Source: Amycolatopsis lexingtonensis
GTDB taxonomy: Bacteria; Actinomycetota; Actinomycetes; Mycobacteriales; Pseudonocardiaceae
Assembly (NCBI RefSeq): GCF_014873755.1
Contig: NZ_JADBEG010000001.1
Coordinates: 1,056,501-1,120,500 of the forward strand
Reading direction: 5' to 3'
Length of the DNA: 64,000 nt
A program made the position numbers and the translations under genes. This document shows positions 23,718-32,475 of this stretch, one piece after another. The notes under the pieces are model-generated. The model saw nothing but the letters and a program-made list of their open reading frames with translations. It did no database searches and was not told where the DNA came from. Position 1 is the first letter of the stretch. Each line of letters starts with the position of its first letter.

Positions 23718-26036
23718 TCAGCAGGCGGATGTGGCGAGGGGGTTGAGCTGCTGGCAGGTCAACTGCGCCCGCCAGCTCCCCTTGTTCTGCTGGGCCCATC
23801 CGTTGTAGACCAGCGGAATGGGCAGCACGCCCTGGCCGCCGTAGCCGGCCTTCCCGGAGATCGAACCGTCCATCTTGGTCGTCGCCGTCGGGTCGAGCGT
23901 CAGCTGGCCCGCGACCTTCGCGTCATCGATGTTGCCGTCGCCGTTCGGGTCGACGTCGATGATCTGCATGACGTTGGAGAACTTGTTCGACACGTAGGCG
24001 TAGTAGCCGCCGCCCTTCTTGGCCCCGAAGTTGATGCCGTGGCAGCCCGCCGTGCACGGCAGGTCCTTGACGACCTTGTTCGTTCGCGGGTCGACCACGG
24101 TGACCGTCTGGGACAGCACGTTCGCCCCGAGCAACGCCTTGCCGTCCGGGCTCACCGGCAGCTGGATCATCAGCCCGCCGAACGGCGCGCCGCTCTTCGG
24201 GCCGTCCTGCGGGCTGTAGTTCGCCCACAGGTCGATCGTCTTGCTGTGCACCTTCTGCCCGTTGTCCGCGCAGGCGGCCTGCGCGAGCGAAACGCACGTG
24301 ATCGATTCGCCGAGGAAGTCCGCCGTGTAGAACCTCGAAGAGTCCGGGGCCATGCTCGAGGCGATCGGGAACTGGCCCGTCTTCTCGGTCCGGACGGTGC
24401 CGGTCGGCATGTCGATCACCGACGCGTTGTTGGTCATCACGTTCGGGGTGACGACGGTCTTGCCGTCCGCGCTGGTCCAGTGCGCGTGCGGGTGCCGGAT
24501 CTCACCGGTCGGGCTGACCGTGATCTTCCGGAGCACGTTCGTGCCGCCCGGCGCCAGTTCGACGACCTCGTTGCCGGCGTTGATGCCGACGACGAGCTTG
24601 TCGCTGCCCGTCTCGGTCATCACGTGCGCCGGGTTCTGGCCGACCTGGGTCTGCCGGACGAACTGACCGGTCTCCCGGTCGAACACGTCGAGCTTGTTGG
24701 AGAACCACTCCGTTTGGTAGAGGTACTTGTAGTCCTTGTCGGTCCACATGTTGTGCGGGTTGTTCATGTTGATCGACGGGGCGCCGATCTTGCGGTCGAC
24801 CGTCCAGTTCGTCACGTTGACCTTGGTCGCCGAACCGACCGCCTTCTTGCCGGCCCACTCCTCGACCTCGGTGTCGATCCACACTTCGCCGACACCCGGC
24901 GTCGCGGGGAGCTGGTTGCCCTTCGACAGGGTCTTCGGGTAGGAGAACTTCTTGTCGAAGTAGGCGTCCAGGTTCGGGATCAGCACCGGGTTGCCCGCGG
25001 CGTCGTACTGCAGGATCGGTACCGGCGGCTGGATCGCGTCGAACTTGTTCTCCGCGTCCGGCTTGAACTGCTGCCAGTTGTTCGGGTTGGTGATGTTGAA
25101 GAACGTGTTCACCAGCCGGTTGACGATGTCGGAGTTGGTCGGGACGACCAGGTTCCGCGAGTTCACCATCGACGCCTTGCCGAAGTCGAGGCCGATGGTG
25201 AGCGGGTCGTCGACCACGACGGCGCCCAGCATGTACGGCGTCACCATGTCGGTGAACGCGTACAGCCCGGGCTCGGTCAGCTGGATCGAGCGCTGGCCGA
25301 AGAACGCGCCGCCGGGCATGTCGTAGGGGAAGCCTTCCGCCCCTTCGGGGGCGATCAGGCCCATCGGGTTGCGGGCACCGGTCGACTCCTTCGGGTCGAC
25401 CACGAAGTTCACCGTCACGGGCGGGCCCTTGACGGCGAACTGGGCCAGGTCGTTGAGCGCGCCCTGCAGGTCGAGGCCGATCGGCAGGGAGCTCAGGTTG
25501 AGCGGCTGGTCGGCGCGCATCGTGGTCAGCTGCTGACCGAACTGCGCCAGCAGGTTCTCCGCCTTCGCCGCCGCCGGCGCGGCCTGCCGGTTGGTCGCCC
25601 CGATCGACTTCACCGCGGACAGGGTGCTGTCGAGGTTCAGTGCCTTCCCCAGCTCGCCGCCGAGCGAACCGAGCAGCGGGACCTGGCCGAGGAGGTTCTG
25701 CGTCAGGTTCCCGACCGCGCCGGCGAGGTCGGAGTTGAGCAGGCTGGACAGTTCACCCCCGGTCGTCAGGCCGCCCAGCGTGCCGAGGCGGGGCATCTCC
25801 GCCACGGCCAGCGACTGGTCACCGAACAGGTTCAGCCCGGAGTCGAACCACTTGCCGTTGTCGTCCTTCATGTGGAACGTGATCGGCACGGGACCGACCC
25901 CGATCGGCTGCTGCGCCGAGGCCGGGACCGCGGCCACCGCGGAGGCACCGAGGGTGGCGACCGCGAGGGTGACCGTGACCGCCGACTTGGCGCGACGCCG
26001 CCTCGTGCGGGCTCCTGGCGGAGCTTCTGGGGACAT
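23718..26036 (-). CDS. Secreted beta-propeller protein, cupredoxin-like, with CxxxCH motif
   Basis: Exported protein of 772 aa with an Arg-rich signal peptide (about 1-42, ending PASAQQ). The middle region (about 190-300) resembles the cupredoxin-like segment of actinobacterial copper-oxidase-like proteins. The C-terminal half has repeated strand units of the YncE/NosZ-like propeller type, such as VVTPNVMTNNASVIDMPTG. A CTAGCHG motif (Cys661, Cys665, His666) is a CxxxCH arrangement that could bind haem or a metal. Its neighbours are ycnI, copCD and PepSY, so an extracytoplasmic metal or redox role is likely. The exact activity is unknown. Confidence 0.75.
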   Translation of the reverse strand: MSPEAPPGARTRRRRAKSAVTVTLAVATLGASAVAAVPASAQQPIGVGPVPITFHMKDDNGKWFDSGLNLFGDQSLAVAEMPRLGTLGGLTTGGELSSLLNSDLAGAVGNLTQNLLGQVPLLGSLGGELGKALNLDSTLSAVKSIGATNRQAAPAAAKAENLLAQFGQQLTTMRADQPLNLSSLPIGLDLQGALNDLAQFAVKGPPVTVNFVVDPKESTGARNPMGLIAPEGAEGFPYDMPGGAFFGQRSIQLTEPGLYAFTDMVTPYMLGAVVVDDPLTIGLDFGKASMVNSRNLVVPTNSDIVNRLVNTFFNITNPNNWQQFKPDAENKFDAIQPPVPILQYDAAGNPVLIPNLDAYFDKKFSYPKTLSKGNQLPATPGVGEVWIDTEVEEWAGKKAVGSATKVNVTNWTVDRKIGAPSINMNNPHNMWTDKDYKYLYQTEWFSNKLDVFDRETGQFVRQTQVGQNPAHVMTETGSDKLVVGINAGNEVVELAPGGTNVLRKITVSPTGEIRHPHAHWTSADGKTVVTPNVMTNNASVIDMPTGTVRTEKTGQFPIASSMAPDSSRFYTADFLGESITCVSLAQAACADNGQKVHSKTIDLWANYSPQDGPKSGAPFGGLMIQLPVSPDGKALLGANVLSQTVTVVDPRTNKVVKDLPCTAGCHGINFGAKKGGGYYAYVSNKFSNVMQIIDVDPNGDGNIDDAKVAGQLTLDPTATTKMDGSISGKAGYGGQGVLPIPLVYNGWAQQNKGSWRAQLTCQQLNPLATSAC

Positions 26037-26203
26037 GAGTTTCCTTTCGATATTCGTTCGGCCCGGCGGGAAACGGGCCGTCCGGACGCAGGAAAGTGAA
26101 TCACGAACTCGGCGGGGTATTCCCGGTTTTTCTGTTAACGCGACGTGAAATAATCAGCTCCGAAATGCGGAGCTCTGGTGAGTAATTGTGTCCATAAAAG
26201 CGA

Positions 26204-26229
26204 GGAAACTATTTGTGTTGAATAGTTCC
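26204..26229 (-). terminator. Intrinsic terminator after the proline-rich gene
   Basis: GGAAACTATT and AATAGTTCC pair around a 7-nt loop, with one bulged A. The hairpin lies five bases after the stop at 26234 and is followed on the minus strand by TCGCTTTTA. It would end the reductase/proline-rich operon. Confidence 0.6.
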
Positions 26230-26233
26230 CGGT

Positions 26234-26758
26234 TCAGCCGAGCAAGCCGAACACGGTGCACAGCAGCGGTCCGAGCAGTCCGCTCGAATCACATTCCGGG
26301 GCGGGCGGCGGCGCCGGTTCGGTGGGCGGGGGTTCCGACGGCTCCGGCGGCACCGGCGAAGTCTCGGGCGGTGGCGCCGAAGTGGGTGGCAGCGGCGGTT
26401 CCCCGGACGGCGGCGGGTATTCCCCGGTCGGCGCCGGCGGCCCGGGTGTCCCCGGTGTCGTCGTGACCACCGGGACGCCGCCGGTCCCGACCGGCCAGTC
26501 GGGGAGGGCCGGATCCGGCCCGGGCACCGACGGCGGTGACGTCGGAGCCGGGGCCGGGGCCGTCGTCGAGGGAGGCGGGCCGGGCGGCGTGACCGGGGGA
26601 GGGACCGGCGACGGTGGACGCGGGGCGGCGACCTCGCTCACCCACGGCCGCGGCTCGTCGCCGAGGTGGCCGGTCACCGTCCACAGTGCCCAGCCGCAGG
26701 AGGCGGCGGCCAGCAGGGCCGCCGCCAGGGTGCCGAGTTTCTTCGTCGTCACAAGCAT
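26234..26758 (-). CDS. Proline-rich exported protein
   Basis: Protein of 174 aa. An N-terminal hydrophobic helix (about 8-28) can serve as signal or anchor. A long Pro/Thr/Ser/Gly-rich region with many PPP and PAP steps makes up most of the chain. A short hydrophobic C-terminus contains two Cys (PECDSSGLLGPLLCTVF). The composition suggests an extended cell-wall spacer. Its ATG is one base after the stop of the reductase gene, so the two are probably co-translated. No family was recognised. Confidence 0.65.
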   Translation of the reverse strand: MLVTTKKLGTLAAALLAAASCGWALWTVTGHLGDEPRPWVSEVAAPRPPSPVPPPVTPPGPPPSTTAPAPAPTSPPSVPGPDPALPDWPVGTGGVPVVTTTPGTPGPPAPTGEYPPPSGEPPLPPTSAPPPETSPVPPEPSEPPPTEPAPPPAPECDSSGLLGPLLCTVFGLLG

Positions 26759-26759
26759 T

Positions 26760-27725
26760 TCACAGGTCCAGTACCAGCTTCCGGCCGCAGGAGCGGGACA
26801 CGCAGATCATCATGGTTTCGTTCGCGGCCTGCTCCTCGTCGGTGAGCAGCGAGTCGCGGTGGTCGGGAAGGCCGGCCAGCACCGGGGTTTCGCACGTGCC
26901 GCACGTGCCTTCGCGGCACGACGACAGCACCGGCACCCCGGCGTCTTCGGCCACCTCCAGGATCGACCGGTCGGCGGGGACCGGCAGGGTCAGGCCCGAC
27001 CGGGCGAACTCGACGTCGAACCCGGCCGCGACCCCGGTGATCTCCTTGGGGGAGAACCGTTCCAGGTGCAGCTCGAGGTGCGGCAGGGCGGCGCACGCCG
27101 CCTCGGCGGCGGCCAGCAGCGGCTCGGGTCCGCAGCAGTAGACCGCGGTGCCGGCGGCCGCGGTGCCCAGCACCCCGGGGACGTCGGGCAGGCCGGCCCG
27201 GTCCCGCGGCCACAGCACCACCCGGTCGCCGTACTCCTCCCGCAGCTGCGCGGCGAAGGCCATCGACGAGTGCGACCGGCCGCCGTAGAGCAGCTGCCAG
27301 CCGGCCCCGGCCGCGTCGGCCGCCGCCACCATCGGCAGGAGCGGGGTGATGCCGATCCCGCCCGCGAGGAACAGGTATCGCTCGGCCGGCACGAACGGGA
27401 AGTTGTTGCGGGGCCCGCGGATCCGGACCCGGTCGCCCGGGAGCAGCGAGTCGTGCACGAAGGCCGATCCTCCGCGCCCGGCGGGCTCGCGCAGCACGGC
27501 GACTTCCAGCACCGAGCGGTCGGCGGGGTCGCCGCACAGGGAGTACTGGCGGACGATGTCCGGGCGCAGCAGCAGGTCCACGTGGGCGCCCGGCGCCCAC
27601 GGCGGCAGCTGGTCACCCGCGGGGTGGCGGAACACCAGCCGGACGACGCCGTCGGCGATCGTTTCCTTGTGCGCCAGCAGCACTTCGAGGTCGAGGTCGG
27701 CCGAAGGAAGGGTGTTGACGGTCAT
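26760..27725 (-). CDS. Phthalate-dioxygenase-type oxygenase reductase (FMN, NAD, 2Fe-2S)
   Basis: Electron-transfer protein of 321 aa, like VanB and phthalate dioxygenase reductase. Domains in order are: a flavin barrel with RQYSLCGDP, an NAD-binding domain with GGIGITPLLPM and CCGPEPLL, and a plant-type ferredoxin domain with CREGTCGTCETPVL plus a later Cys (MMICVSRSC). It would pass electrons from NADH to a terminal Rieske oxygenase, but none is present in the window. I chose the ATG at 27725 over a start 12 codons upstream. Confidence 0.9.
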   Translation of the reverse strand: MTVNTLPSADLDLEVLLAHKETIADGVVRLVFRHPAGDQLPPWAPGAHVDLLLRPDIVRQYSLCGDPADRSVLEVAVLREPAGRGGSAFVHDSLLPGDRVRIRGPRNNFPFVPAERYLFLAGGIGITPLLPMVAAADAAGAGWQLLYGGRSHSSMAFAAQLREEYGDRVVLWPRDRAGLPDVPGVLGTAAAGTAVYCCGPEPLLAAAEAACAALPHLELHLERFSPKEITGVAAGFDVEFARSGLTLPVPADRSILEVAEDAGVPVLSSCREGTCGTCETPVLAGLPDHRDSLLTDEEQAANETMMICVSRSCGRKLVLDL

Positions 27726-27935
27726 GGCTCTCCCGGTTGTCCGCGTCGGTTCGCCCACCAAGTCAAACCAGCACCGGAAACAGCGGCGTAGCTGAGAAAT
27801 GAATTCCGTGTATCGCCGTTTTCACGGCACGCGAAAGGAGTGGTGAAGTTTTCCATGACCTCACTTCGGCTCTGTTGTCAAATACTACTCATCGAAGGCG
27901 ACGGCGCAAGAAGCACCTATTCCGGTTTCGAAATC

Positions 27936-28805
27936 TCAGCTGAGCGCGAAGCGCACTGACAGCCGGCCGTCCCTCGGCTCGGGCCAGGTCCGCAGCAGTT
28001 CGTCGTGTTCGACGGGCCATTCGCAGACGACGAGGTTGAGTCCCCGGCCGAACTGGCCGGTCAGCCGCGTCAGGAACTCCTCCGCCCGTCGCTCGTCGAA
28101 CGGCCCCCGCTGCGCCAGGAAGAACACCATTCCCCGGCGCGACAGGGCGAGCAGCAGGTTGACGTCGCCGTAGTAGTCGCGGAATCCCGTCAGCAGGTTC
28201 TGCCGGCCCGCGACCGGGCCGCGCGGCGCACTGGCCGGCCGGCGCGGCAACGTCCAGGCCAGCCAGAGGGTTTCGGCGTCGGGGAGCCATTCGTTGCCGG
28301 ACCGGGGTTCGCGCGGCCGTCCCGACAGCACCCGCCCGCGCCGCATCTCCAGCAACCGGTCCTCCTCCACCAGTCCCCAGCGGGTCAGGTACTGCGACAC
28401 GGTCGGCGAGCTGATCAGGATGCCGAACTCGCGGCGGACCAGCTGGGAAATCGCCTGCCGCGTCCACAGCCGCTGCGGCAGCCCGCACAGCTCGGGCGGG
28501 CCCGCCACGATCGTCCGCACGACCCACGCCTGCTGCGCGGCCGACAGCGCGAACTGCTCACCGGGCCGCCGTCCCCGCCGCCGCGGCCGGAACGCCTCGT
28601 CGCCCTGGCGCTGGTAGGCGGCGACCCACGCGCCGACGGTCTTGCGCGAGACCCCGAACAAGCGGGCGACCTCCGCCCGCGTCACGCCCGCTTCGACGGC
28701 CGCGACCGCCCGCCGCCGGAGCGCTTCCAGTGCGTCCGCGGAGAGACTGCGCGCATCACGATCGGTCACGGTCAAGTCCCGGATGGTGGCAGCCGCGCTG
28801 GTCAT
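27936..28805 (-). CDS. Transposase-derived HTH protein (IS630-like, DDE lost)
   Basis: Protein of 289 aa built like an IS630-family transposase. A homeodomain-like HTH (about 20-72, VARLFGVSRKTVGAWVAAY) and a winged HTH (about 85-150, LWTRQAISQLVRREFG) precede a shrunken DDE-like domain. Where the first catalytic Asp-Glu is expected the chain reads LWLAWT. The strand normally carrying the second Asp reads LVVCEWPVEH. The third acidic region is missing. No terminal inverted repeats were found. It is a paralogue of the protein at 30169 and was probably domesticated as a DNA-binding protein. Confidence 0.78.
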   Translation of the reverse strand: MTSAAATIRDLTVTDRDARSLSADALEALRRRAVAAVEAGVTRAEVARLFGVSRKTVGAWVAAYQRQGDEAFRPRRRGRRPGEQFALSAAQQAWVVRTIVAGPPELCGLPQRLWTRQAISQLVRREFGILISSPTVSQYLTRWGLVEEDRLLEMRRGRVLSGRPREPRSGNEWLPDAETLWLAWTLPRRPASAPRGPVAGRQNLLTGFRDYYGDVNLLLALSRRGMVFFLAQRGPFDERRAEEFLTRLTGQFGRGLNLVVCEWPVEHDELLRTWPEPRDGRLSVRFALS

Positions 28806-28899
28806 GAGGACCTTCCTTTCGTGAACGGGATGTCACCACTCGTCCCTTCTGCGAAGGTCGCCGTAACCGTGGAGTAACGGAGCTTCGCGGCCGGCGGGA

Positions 28900-29718
28900 T
28901 CAGCGGGAGCGGTGGTGGCCCCAGCGCCGCACCAGCTGGGCGCTCACCGCGGCCAGCAGCAGGATTCCGGTCAGTGCCGGCCAGGACAGTTCGTCGCCCT
29001 GCGGCGCGGCCAGTGCCTCGCCCGAGCCGGCCGCGCGCCGGGCGTCGAGCACCACGGGGGCCTCGCTGCCCGCCTGCGGCATCCCCGAGCCGCCGGGCAC
29101 CGGGACGGTGTTCCCCGGCAGCTGCCCCGGGATCGGGGTGCCGAACACCGCGCCGCCGTCCGACGTCGACCCCGGCACGGCCGCGACCGTCCACTGCCGG
29201 CCCGCGACGGGCGTGCCACCGCCCGGCAAGCTACCGGCCGCGCCGGGTGGCGCGGGATTCGCCGGCGCGGTCGGTGCGGAGCCCGGGGGCGTGCCCGGGG
29301 CCTGGCCGCGCACGAGGATGCCGCACAGCGACGCGAGCGAACCGCGCACGGTCGACACCAGCGGCGCGAGGACCGGTGCGAGCACGGGGAGCTCGCCGAG
29401 GCGCGTGACGACCGCGTCGGCGATCCGCGTCCCCGGGATCTCCGCTTCGCCCGCCGGGACGGTTCCCACCGGGATCGGCGCGGTGCCGGCCCAGAGCGAC
29501 CGGAAGGTTCCGGTCAGCAGGTTCAGCGGGTCCAGGCCGGCCAGCGCGGACACCAGCGGCTCGGTGACCGACGCGGGGGCCAGCGCCACCTGCTCGCCCG
29601 GCACGCCGGTCACCGTGGCCGAGCAGCCCACGACCGTGCCTTCGGCCGCGGTCGCGGGTGTCGCGCTCAGCAAAGCGAGCGCGGCCACGCCCGCGGTGAG
29701 AAATGGTGTCGTTTGCAA
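28900..29718 (-). CDS. Secreted membrane-anchored protein
   Basis: Protein of 272 aa: signal peptide (1-25, ending PATAAEG), a globular region with two Cys (about 32 and 132), a Pro/Gly/Ala-rich linker (about 138-235), a C-terminal helix (TGILLLAAVSAQLV) and the basic tail RRWGHHRSR. This is a sortase-independent surface-anchored layout. No domain family was recognised. It sits between the two paralogous transposase-derived genes on the same strand, so all three may be linked in function. Confidence 0.7.
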   Translation of the reverse strand: MQTTPFLTAGVAALALLSATPATAAEGTVVGCSATVTGVPGEQVALAPASVTEPLVSALAGLDPLNLLTGTFRSLWAGTAPIPVGTVPAGEAEIPGTRIADAVVTRLGELPVLAPVLAPLVSTVRGSLASLCGILVRGQAPGTPPGSAPTAPANPAPPGAAGSLPGGGTPVAGRQWTVAAVPGSTSDGGAVFGTPIPGQLPGNTVPVPGGSGMPQAGSEAPVVLDARRAAGSGEALAAPQGDELSWPALTGILLLAAVSAQLVRRWGHHRSR

Positions 29719-30125
29719 GTGCCGCCTCCTCGGGCGCCGGACTCTTGGCCCGGTCTCAGGTATTCGCGGTCTCGATGTGCCAGGCTGGGAAAACCCGGCG
29801 ACGGCATCGTGACAGCTTCACCGCTTTCTTGACCAGCAGGGCGAAAACGAGCAGGAGGTTTCGTTGCGGCTGTGTTGCCGTCGCCGAACACAGGCCTCCT
29901 ACCAGGACTTATGGACATTTCCACGGAATGCCGCCCGAGTCGGCGCGGCGGCCGCGGCGGGCAAATACCGGACACTCCGGTGGCGGGGCGGGTGAGGTGG
30001 TGATCAAGGCGGGTGTAACCCTTTCAATGCGAACACGGCACTTCTTTCCGGCGAAATCACCGGGCGTGATCGGGAAACCGGGTATTTGTTTACGGCGGGG
30101 TAACACGTGGTGGGCGCAGGAAAAA
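29719..30125. other. Non-coding stretch
   Basis: About 400 bp between the secreted-protein gene and the terminator at 30126. Open frames here have atypical composition and no recognisable sequence. The promoter of the secreted-protein gene must lie in its first part. I see no repeat, RNA gene or conserved site. Confidence 0.5.
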
Positions 30126-30152
30126 CCGCCGATCCGGATTCCGGATCGGCGG
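30126..30152 (-). terminator. Rho-independent terminator of the second HTH gene
   Basis: CCGCCGATCCGGA and its exact complement form a 13-bp stem around a single central T, followed on the minus strand by TTTTTCC. It lies 16 bp after the stop at 30169 and is the clearest intrinsic terminator in the window. Confidence 0.88.
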
Positions 30153-30168
30153 TCGCGGGGAGGCGGGT

Positions 30169-30888
30169 TCAGCTGGGGAGGACCCGGTCCCGGCCGGGTA
30201 CCTCGCCGTCGTCGAGCAGCGCCGCGTGGGCGGCGGGCCAGTCGTGCGGGACCAGCCGGACGTCGCGGCCGCACTGGATCCGCAGCCGGCGCCGGAACTC
30301 GGCGATGCCGGTGAAAGGCGTTGCCGAGACGAGGAAGTGCAACGTGCCGCGGCCGCTCACCGCGACCAAGGCGTGCAACGCGCCGGTGTCCGTTGGCGAG
30401 CGCGGGCGGGTCCAGGTCAGCAGCAGCGTGCCCGGCGGGCAGCCGGGGCGCTGGGAGAACATGCCGTCGCGGCCGGTCAGTTCCCAGCGGAGCAGGTACT
30501 TGTCGATCGTCGTCCCGGCCAGCGCGAGGTCGCATTCCCGCGCGATCAGCTCGGCGACGGCTTTGCGCGTCCACACCAGCCACGGCAGCCCGGCTTCGTC
30601 CGGGGGCCCGGCGGCCAGGACGTCGACCACCCGGCCCTGCTGGGCCGCGGACAGGACCAGTTGCTCCCCGGCCCGGCGGCCGCGGGGCCGGGGGCGCAGT
30701 GTCGATTCGCCCCCGGACTCGTAGGCTCGCACCCAGGAGCCGACCGCTTTCCTGGACACGCCGAACATGCTCGCGACCCTGGTCTGCGACAGCCCCGAGC
30801 CGACCGCGGCCACGGCTTGGCGCCGAAGCTGTTCCAACGCGTCCGTCGGCAGGCTCCGGGCGCCCGGGCCCCGCTGAACGTCCACCAT
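30169..30888 (-). CDS. Transposase-derived HTH protein (paralogue)
   Basis: Protein of 239 aa with the same order as the protein at 27936: an N-terminal HTH (VASMFGVSRKAVGSWVRAY), a winged HTH (LVWTRKAVAELIAREC), then a short DDE-like remnant. At the first catalytic position it reads LLLTWTRP, comparable with LWLAWT in the paralogue. The later strand is VPHDWPAAHAALL. The ATG at 30888 follows GAGGTGG and starts MVDVQRGPGARSLPTDAL. The open frame upstream is not credible. It ends with a strong terminator. A regulatory role is inferred. Confidence 0.75.
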   Translation of the reverse strand: MVDVQRGPGARSLPTDALEQLRRQAVAAVGSGLSQTRVASMFGVSRKAVGSWVRAYESGGESTLRPRPRGRRAGEQLVLSAAQQGRVVDVLAAGPPDEAGLPWLVWTRKAVAELIARECDLALAGTTIDKYLLRWELTGRDGMFSQRPGCPPGTLLLTWTRPRSPTDTGALHALVAVSGRGTLHFLVSATPFTGIAEFRRRLRIQCGRDVRLVPHDWPAAHAALLDDGEVPGRDRVLPS

Positions 30889-31308
30889 CGCCACCTCATC
30901 CGAATTCGTCGGGCTGAAGCTTTTCCTCGAGCAAGGACCTCGGACCGTCTGCCGGCGGGCCGTCGTCTCCCTTCGTGGGTTCCGACCGGACCATCGCGGG
31001 TACAGCCGGATGGCGGAACGGAGATCGTGTCCGGCCAATGGTGCGGAACCACATGACGGATGGATGACACCGGCGTTGCCAGCTCTTTACCGAAAGTTCT
31101 TCCCGATCGGGAAGCGCGGTGATCTGCCCTGCGTCAGGGCCAAAAGCGGTGTGGCTGCCGGAAATACGTGCCACGCGTCCGCCGTGGGCCGGCGTGCCGC
31201 GACGCCCGTCTGCCCACTACAGCCTAACAATGCCGGCCCGCTTGTCACCCGATCGAGTGAGTCACGTATTTGCCTGGCTGTCCCCGCTCTTGACTTCGGG
31301 TCGGCGGG
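30889..31308. other. Intergenic region with a 16-bp palindrome
   Basis: This 420-bp gap between divergent genes holds CTTCCCGATCGGGAAG (31099-31114), a perfect palindrome. It should contain the promoters of the HTH gene (left) and the fusion gene (right). No gene was accepted here. Confidence 0.45.
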
Positions 31309-32469
31309 TTGGCGCGCGCGGACCTGCCGCGGGGAAGACTGTTGGCGTGCCGCGTGCGGGACGACTGGTGGACGCGCGTCCACTGGCGGGTCCGGCCCTT
31401 GCTCGCCGACCTGGCTCGTGAATACCCGGACGGACATTTCTCTCCGCCCGGAGGTGGCATGCTGTTGCTTCTTTCGGACGGCGTCGCTGTCGCGGGTGGC
31501 GCATTCCAGCACTACGACGGGGAAACGGCCGAACTCAAGCGGATCTGGACCGACCGCGCGCACCGGGGGCGCGGGTTTGCCCGCCGGGTCGTTGCCGAGC
31601 TGGAGGCGGAAGCCGCCGGGCGGGGCTACTCCCGGATCTTCCTGACCACCGGCCCCAACCAGCCCGAGGCGCGCGGGCTTTACCTGGCCGCCGGGTACAC
31701 GCCGCACTTCGACGTCGATACAAGGCGTCATGCGCGGTCCGGGGTCGCGATGCCCACGCGCATCGAGGACGTCGAGGAGGGCGACGCGCACCCGGTGTGG
31801 GGCCGCTTGGGTGCCTACTGCGGCCTGCGCACCCGGGTCTTCGACGACGTGGTGCGGGCGGCGGCGACCCGGCAGGTCGTGCTGCTCGGCGCCGGCCTGG
31901 ACACCCGGGCGTTGCGGCTCGACCTGCCCGCGGGGGAGCGGGTCTTCGAGATCGACCGCGCGGACGTGCTCGGCTTCAAGACCGCGGTCCTCGACTCGGT
32001 CGGTGCGCGGGCGCGAGTGCGCTGCGACCGGCTGGCCGTCGACCTCGCCGAGGACTGGGACGGCGCGCTCCTCACCGCCGGGTTTTCGGCGGAGCGGCCC
32101 ACGACCTGGATCGCCGAGGGCGTGCTGCCGTACCCCGCGCGTCCGGTGGAGGAGCGGGTGCTGGCCCTGGTCGACCGGCTGTCCGCGCGCGGCAGTCGTC
32201 TCGGCTACGAGATCGTGCCCGGACAGGAGTCGGCCGAGTTCCGCGACCACGAGCTGTACGCGGGCACGGGCGAGGCCATCGGCTCCCACCTGCCGAGCCT
32301 GCTCGACGGCGATGCCCGTCCCGACTCGGCGGCCGCGCTCAGGGCGGCGGGCTGGGCCGTCACCGAACGCCCGGTCGCGGACTACACCGCGCGGTACGGG
32401 CGTGGCCCGGACCCGGCCGTCGACGACCCGATCCGAAGAGCGCGGTGGGGCTTCGGCCGGAAGACATAA
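31309..32469 (+). CDS. GNAT acetyltransferase - LCMT-like methyltransferase fusion
   Basis: Protein of up to 386 aa with two unrelated catalytic domains. Residues about 1-140 are a GNAT N-acetyltransferase with the acetyl-CoA loop RIWTDRAHRGRGFARRVV and the late ARGLYLAAGYTP strand. Residues about 148-386 are a class I SAM methyltransferase of the leucine carboxyl/polyketide O-methyltransferase type, with RQVVLLGAGLDTRALRL and VFEIDRADVLGFK. The start is uncertain: TTG at 31309, TTG at 31342 (behind GGGGAAG) or GTG at 31354. No stop or frameshift separates the domains. The substrate is unknown. Confidence 0.82.
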   Translation: MARADLPRGRLLACRVRDDWWTRVHWRVRPLLADLAREYPDGHFSPPGGGMLLLLSDGVAVAGGAFQHYDGETAELKRIWTDRAHRGRGFARRVVAELEAEAAGRGYSRIFLTTGPNQPEARGLYLAAGYTPHFDVDTRRHARSGVAMPTRIEDVEEGDAHPVWGRLGAYCGLRTRVFDDVVRAAATRQVVLLGAGLDTRALRLDLPAGERVFEIDRADVLGFKTAVLDSVGARARVRCDRLAVDLAEDWDGALLTAGFSAERPTTWIAEGVLPYPARPVEERVLALVDRLSARGSRLGYEIVPGQESAEFRDHELYAGTGEAIGSHLPSLLDGDARPDSAAALRAAGWAVTERPVADYTARYGRGPDPAVDDPIRRARWGFGRKT

Positions 32470-32475
32470 GCTTCC

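Noticed and set aside
24039..26099. 686-codon plus-strand frame opposite the beta-propeller gene.
   Set aside because: Composition is Arg/His/Val-rich with no domain; the minus-strand protein has a signal peptide and propeller repeats.
27936..28805. An active insertion sequence at the transposase-like genes.
   Set aside because: No terminal inverted repeats or target duplications were found, and catalytic residues are lost in both copies.
30126..30152. The 27-bp inverted repeat as a mobile-element end or operator.
   Set aside because: Single-base loop, following T-run and position right after a stop codon identify it as a terminator.
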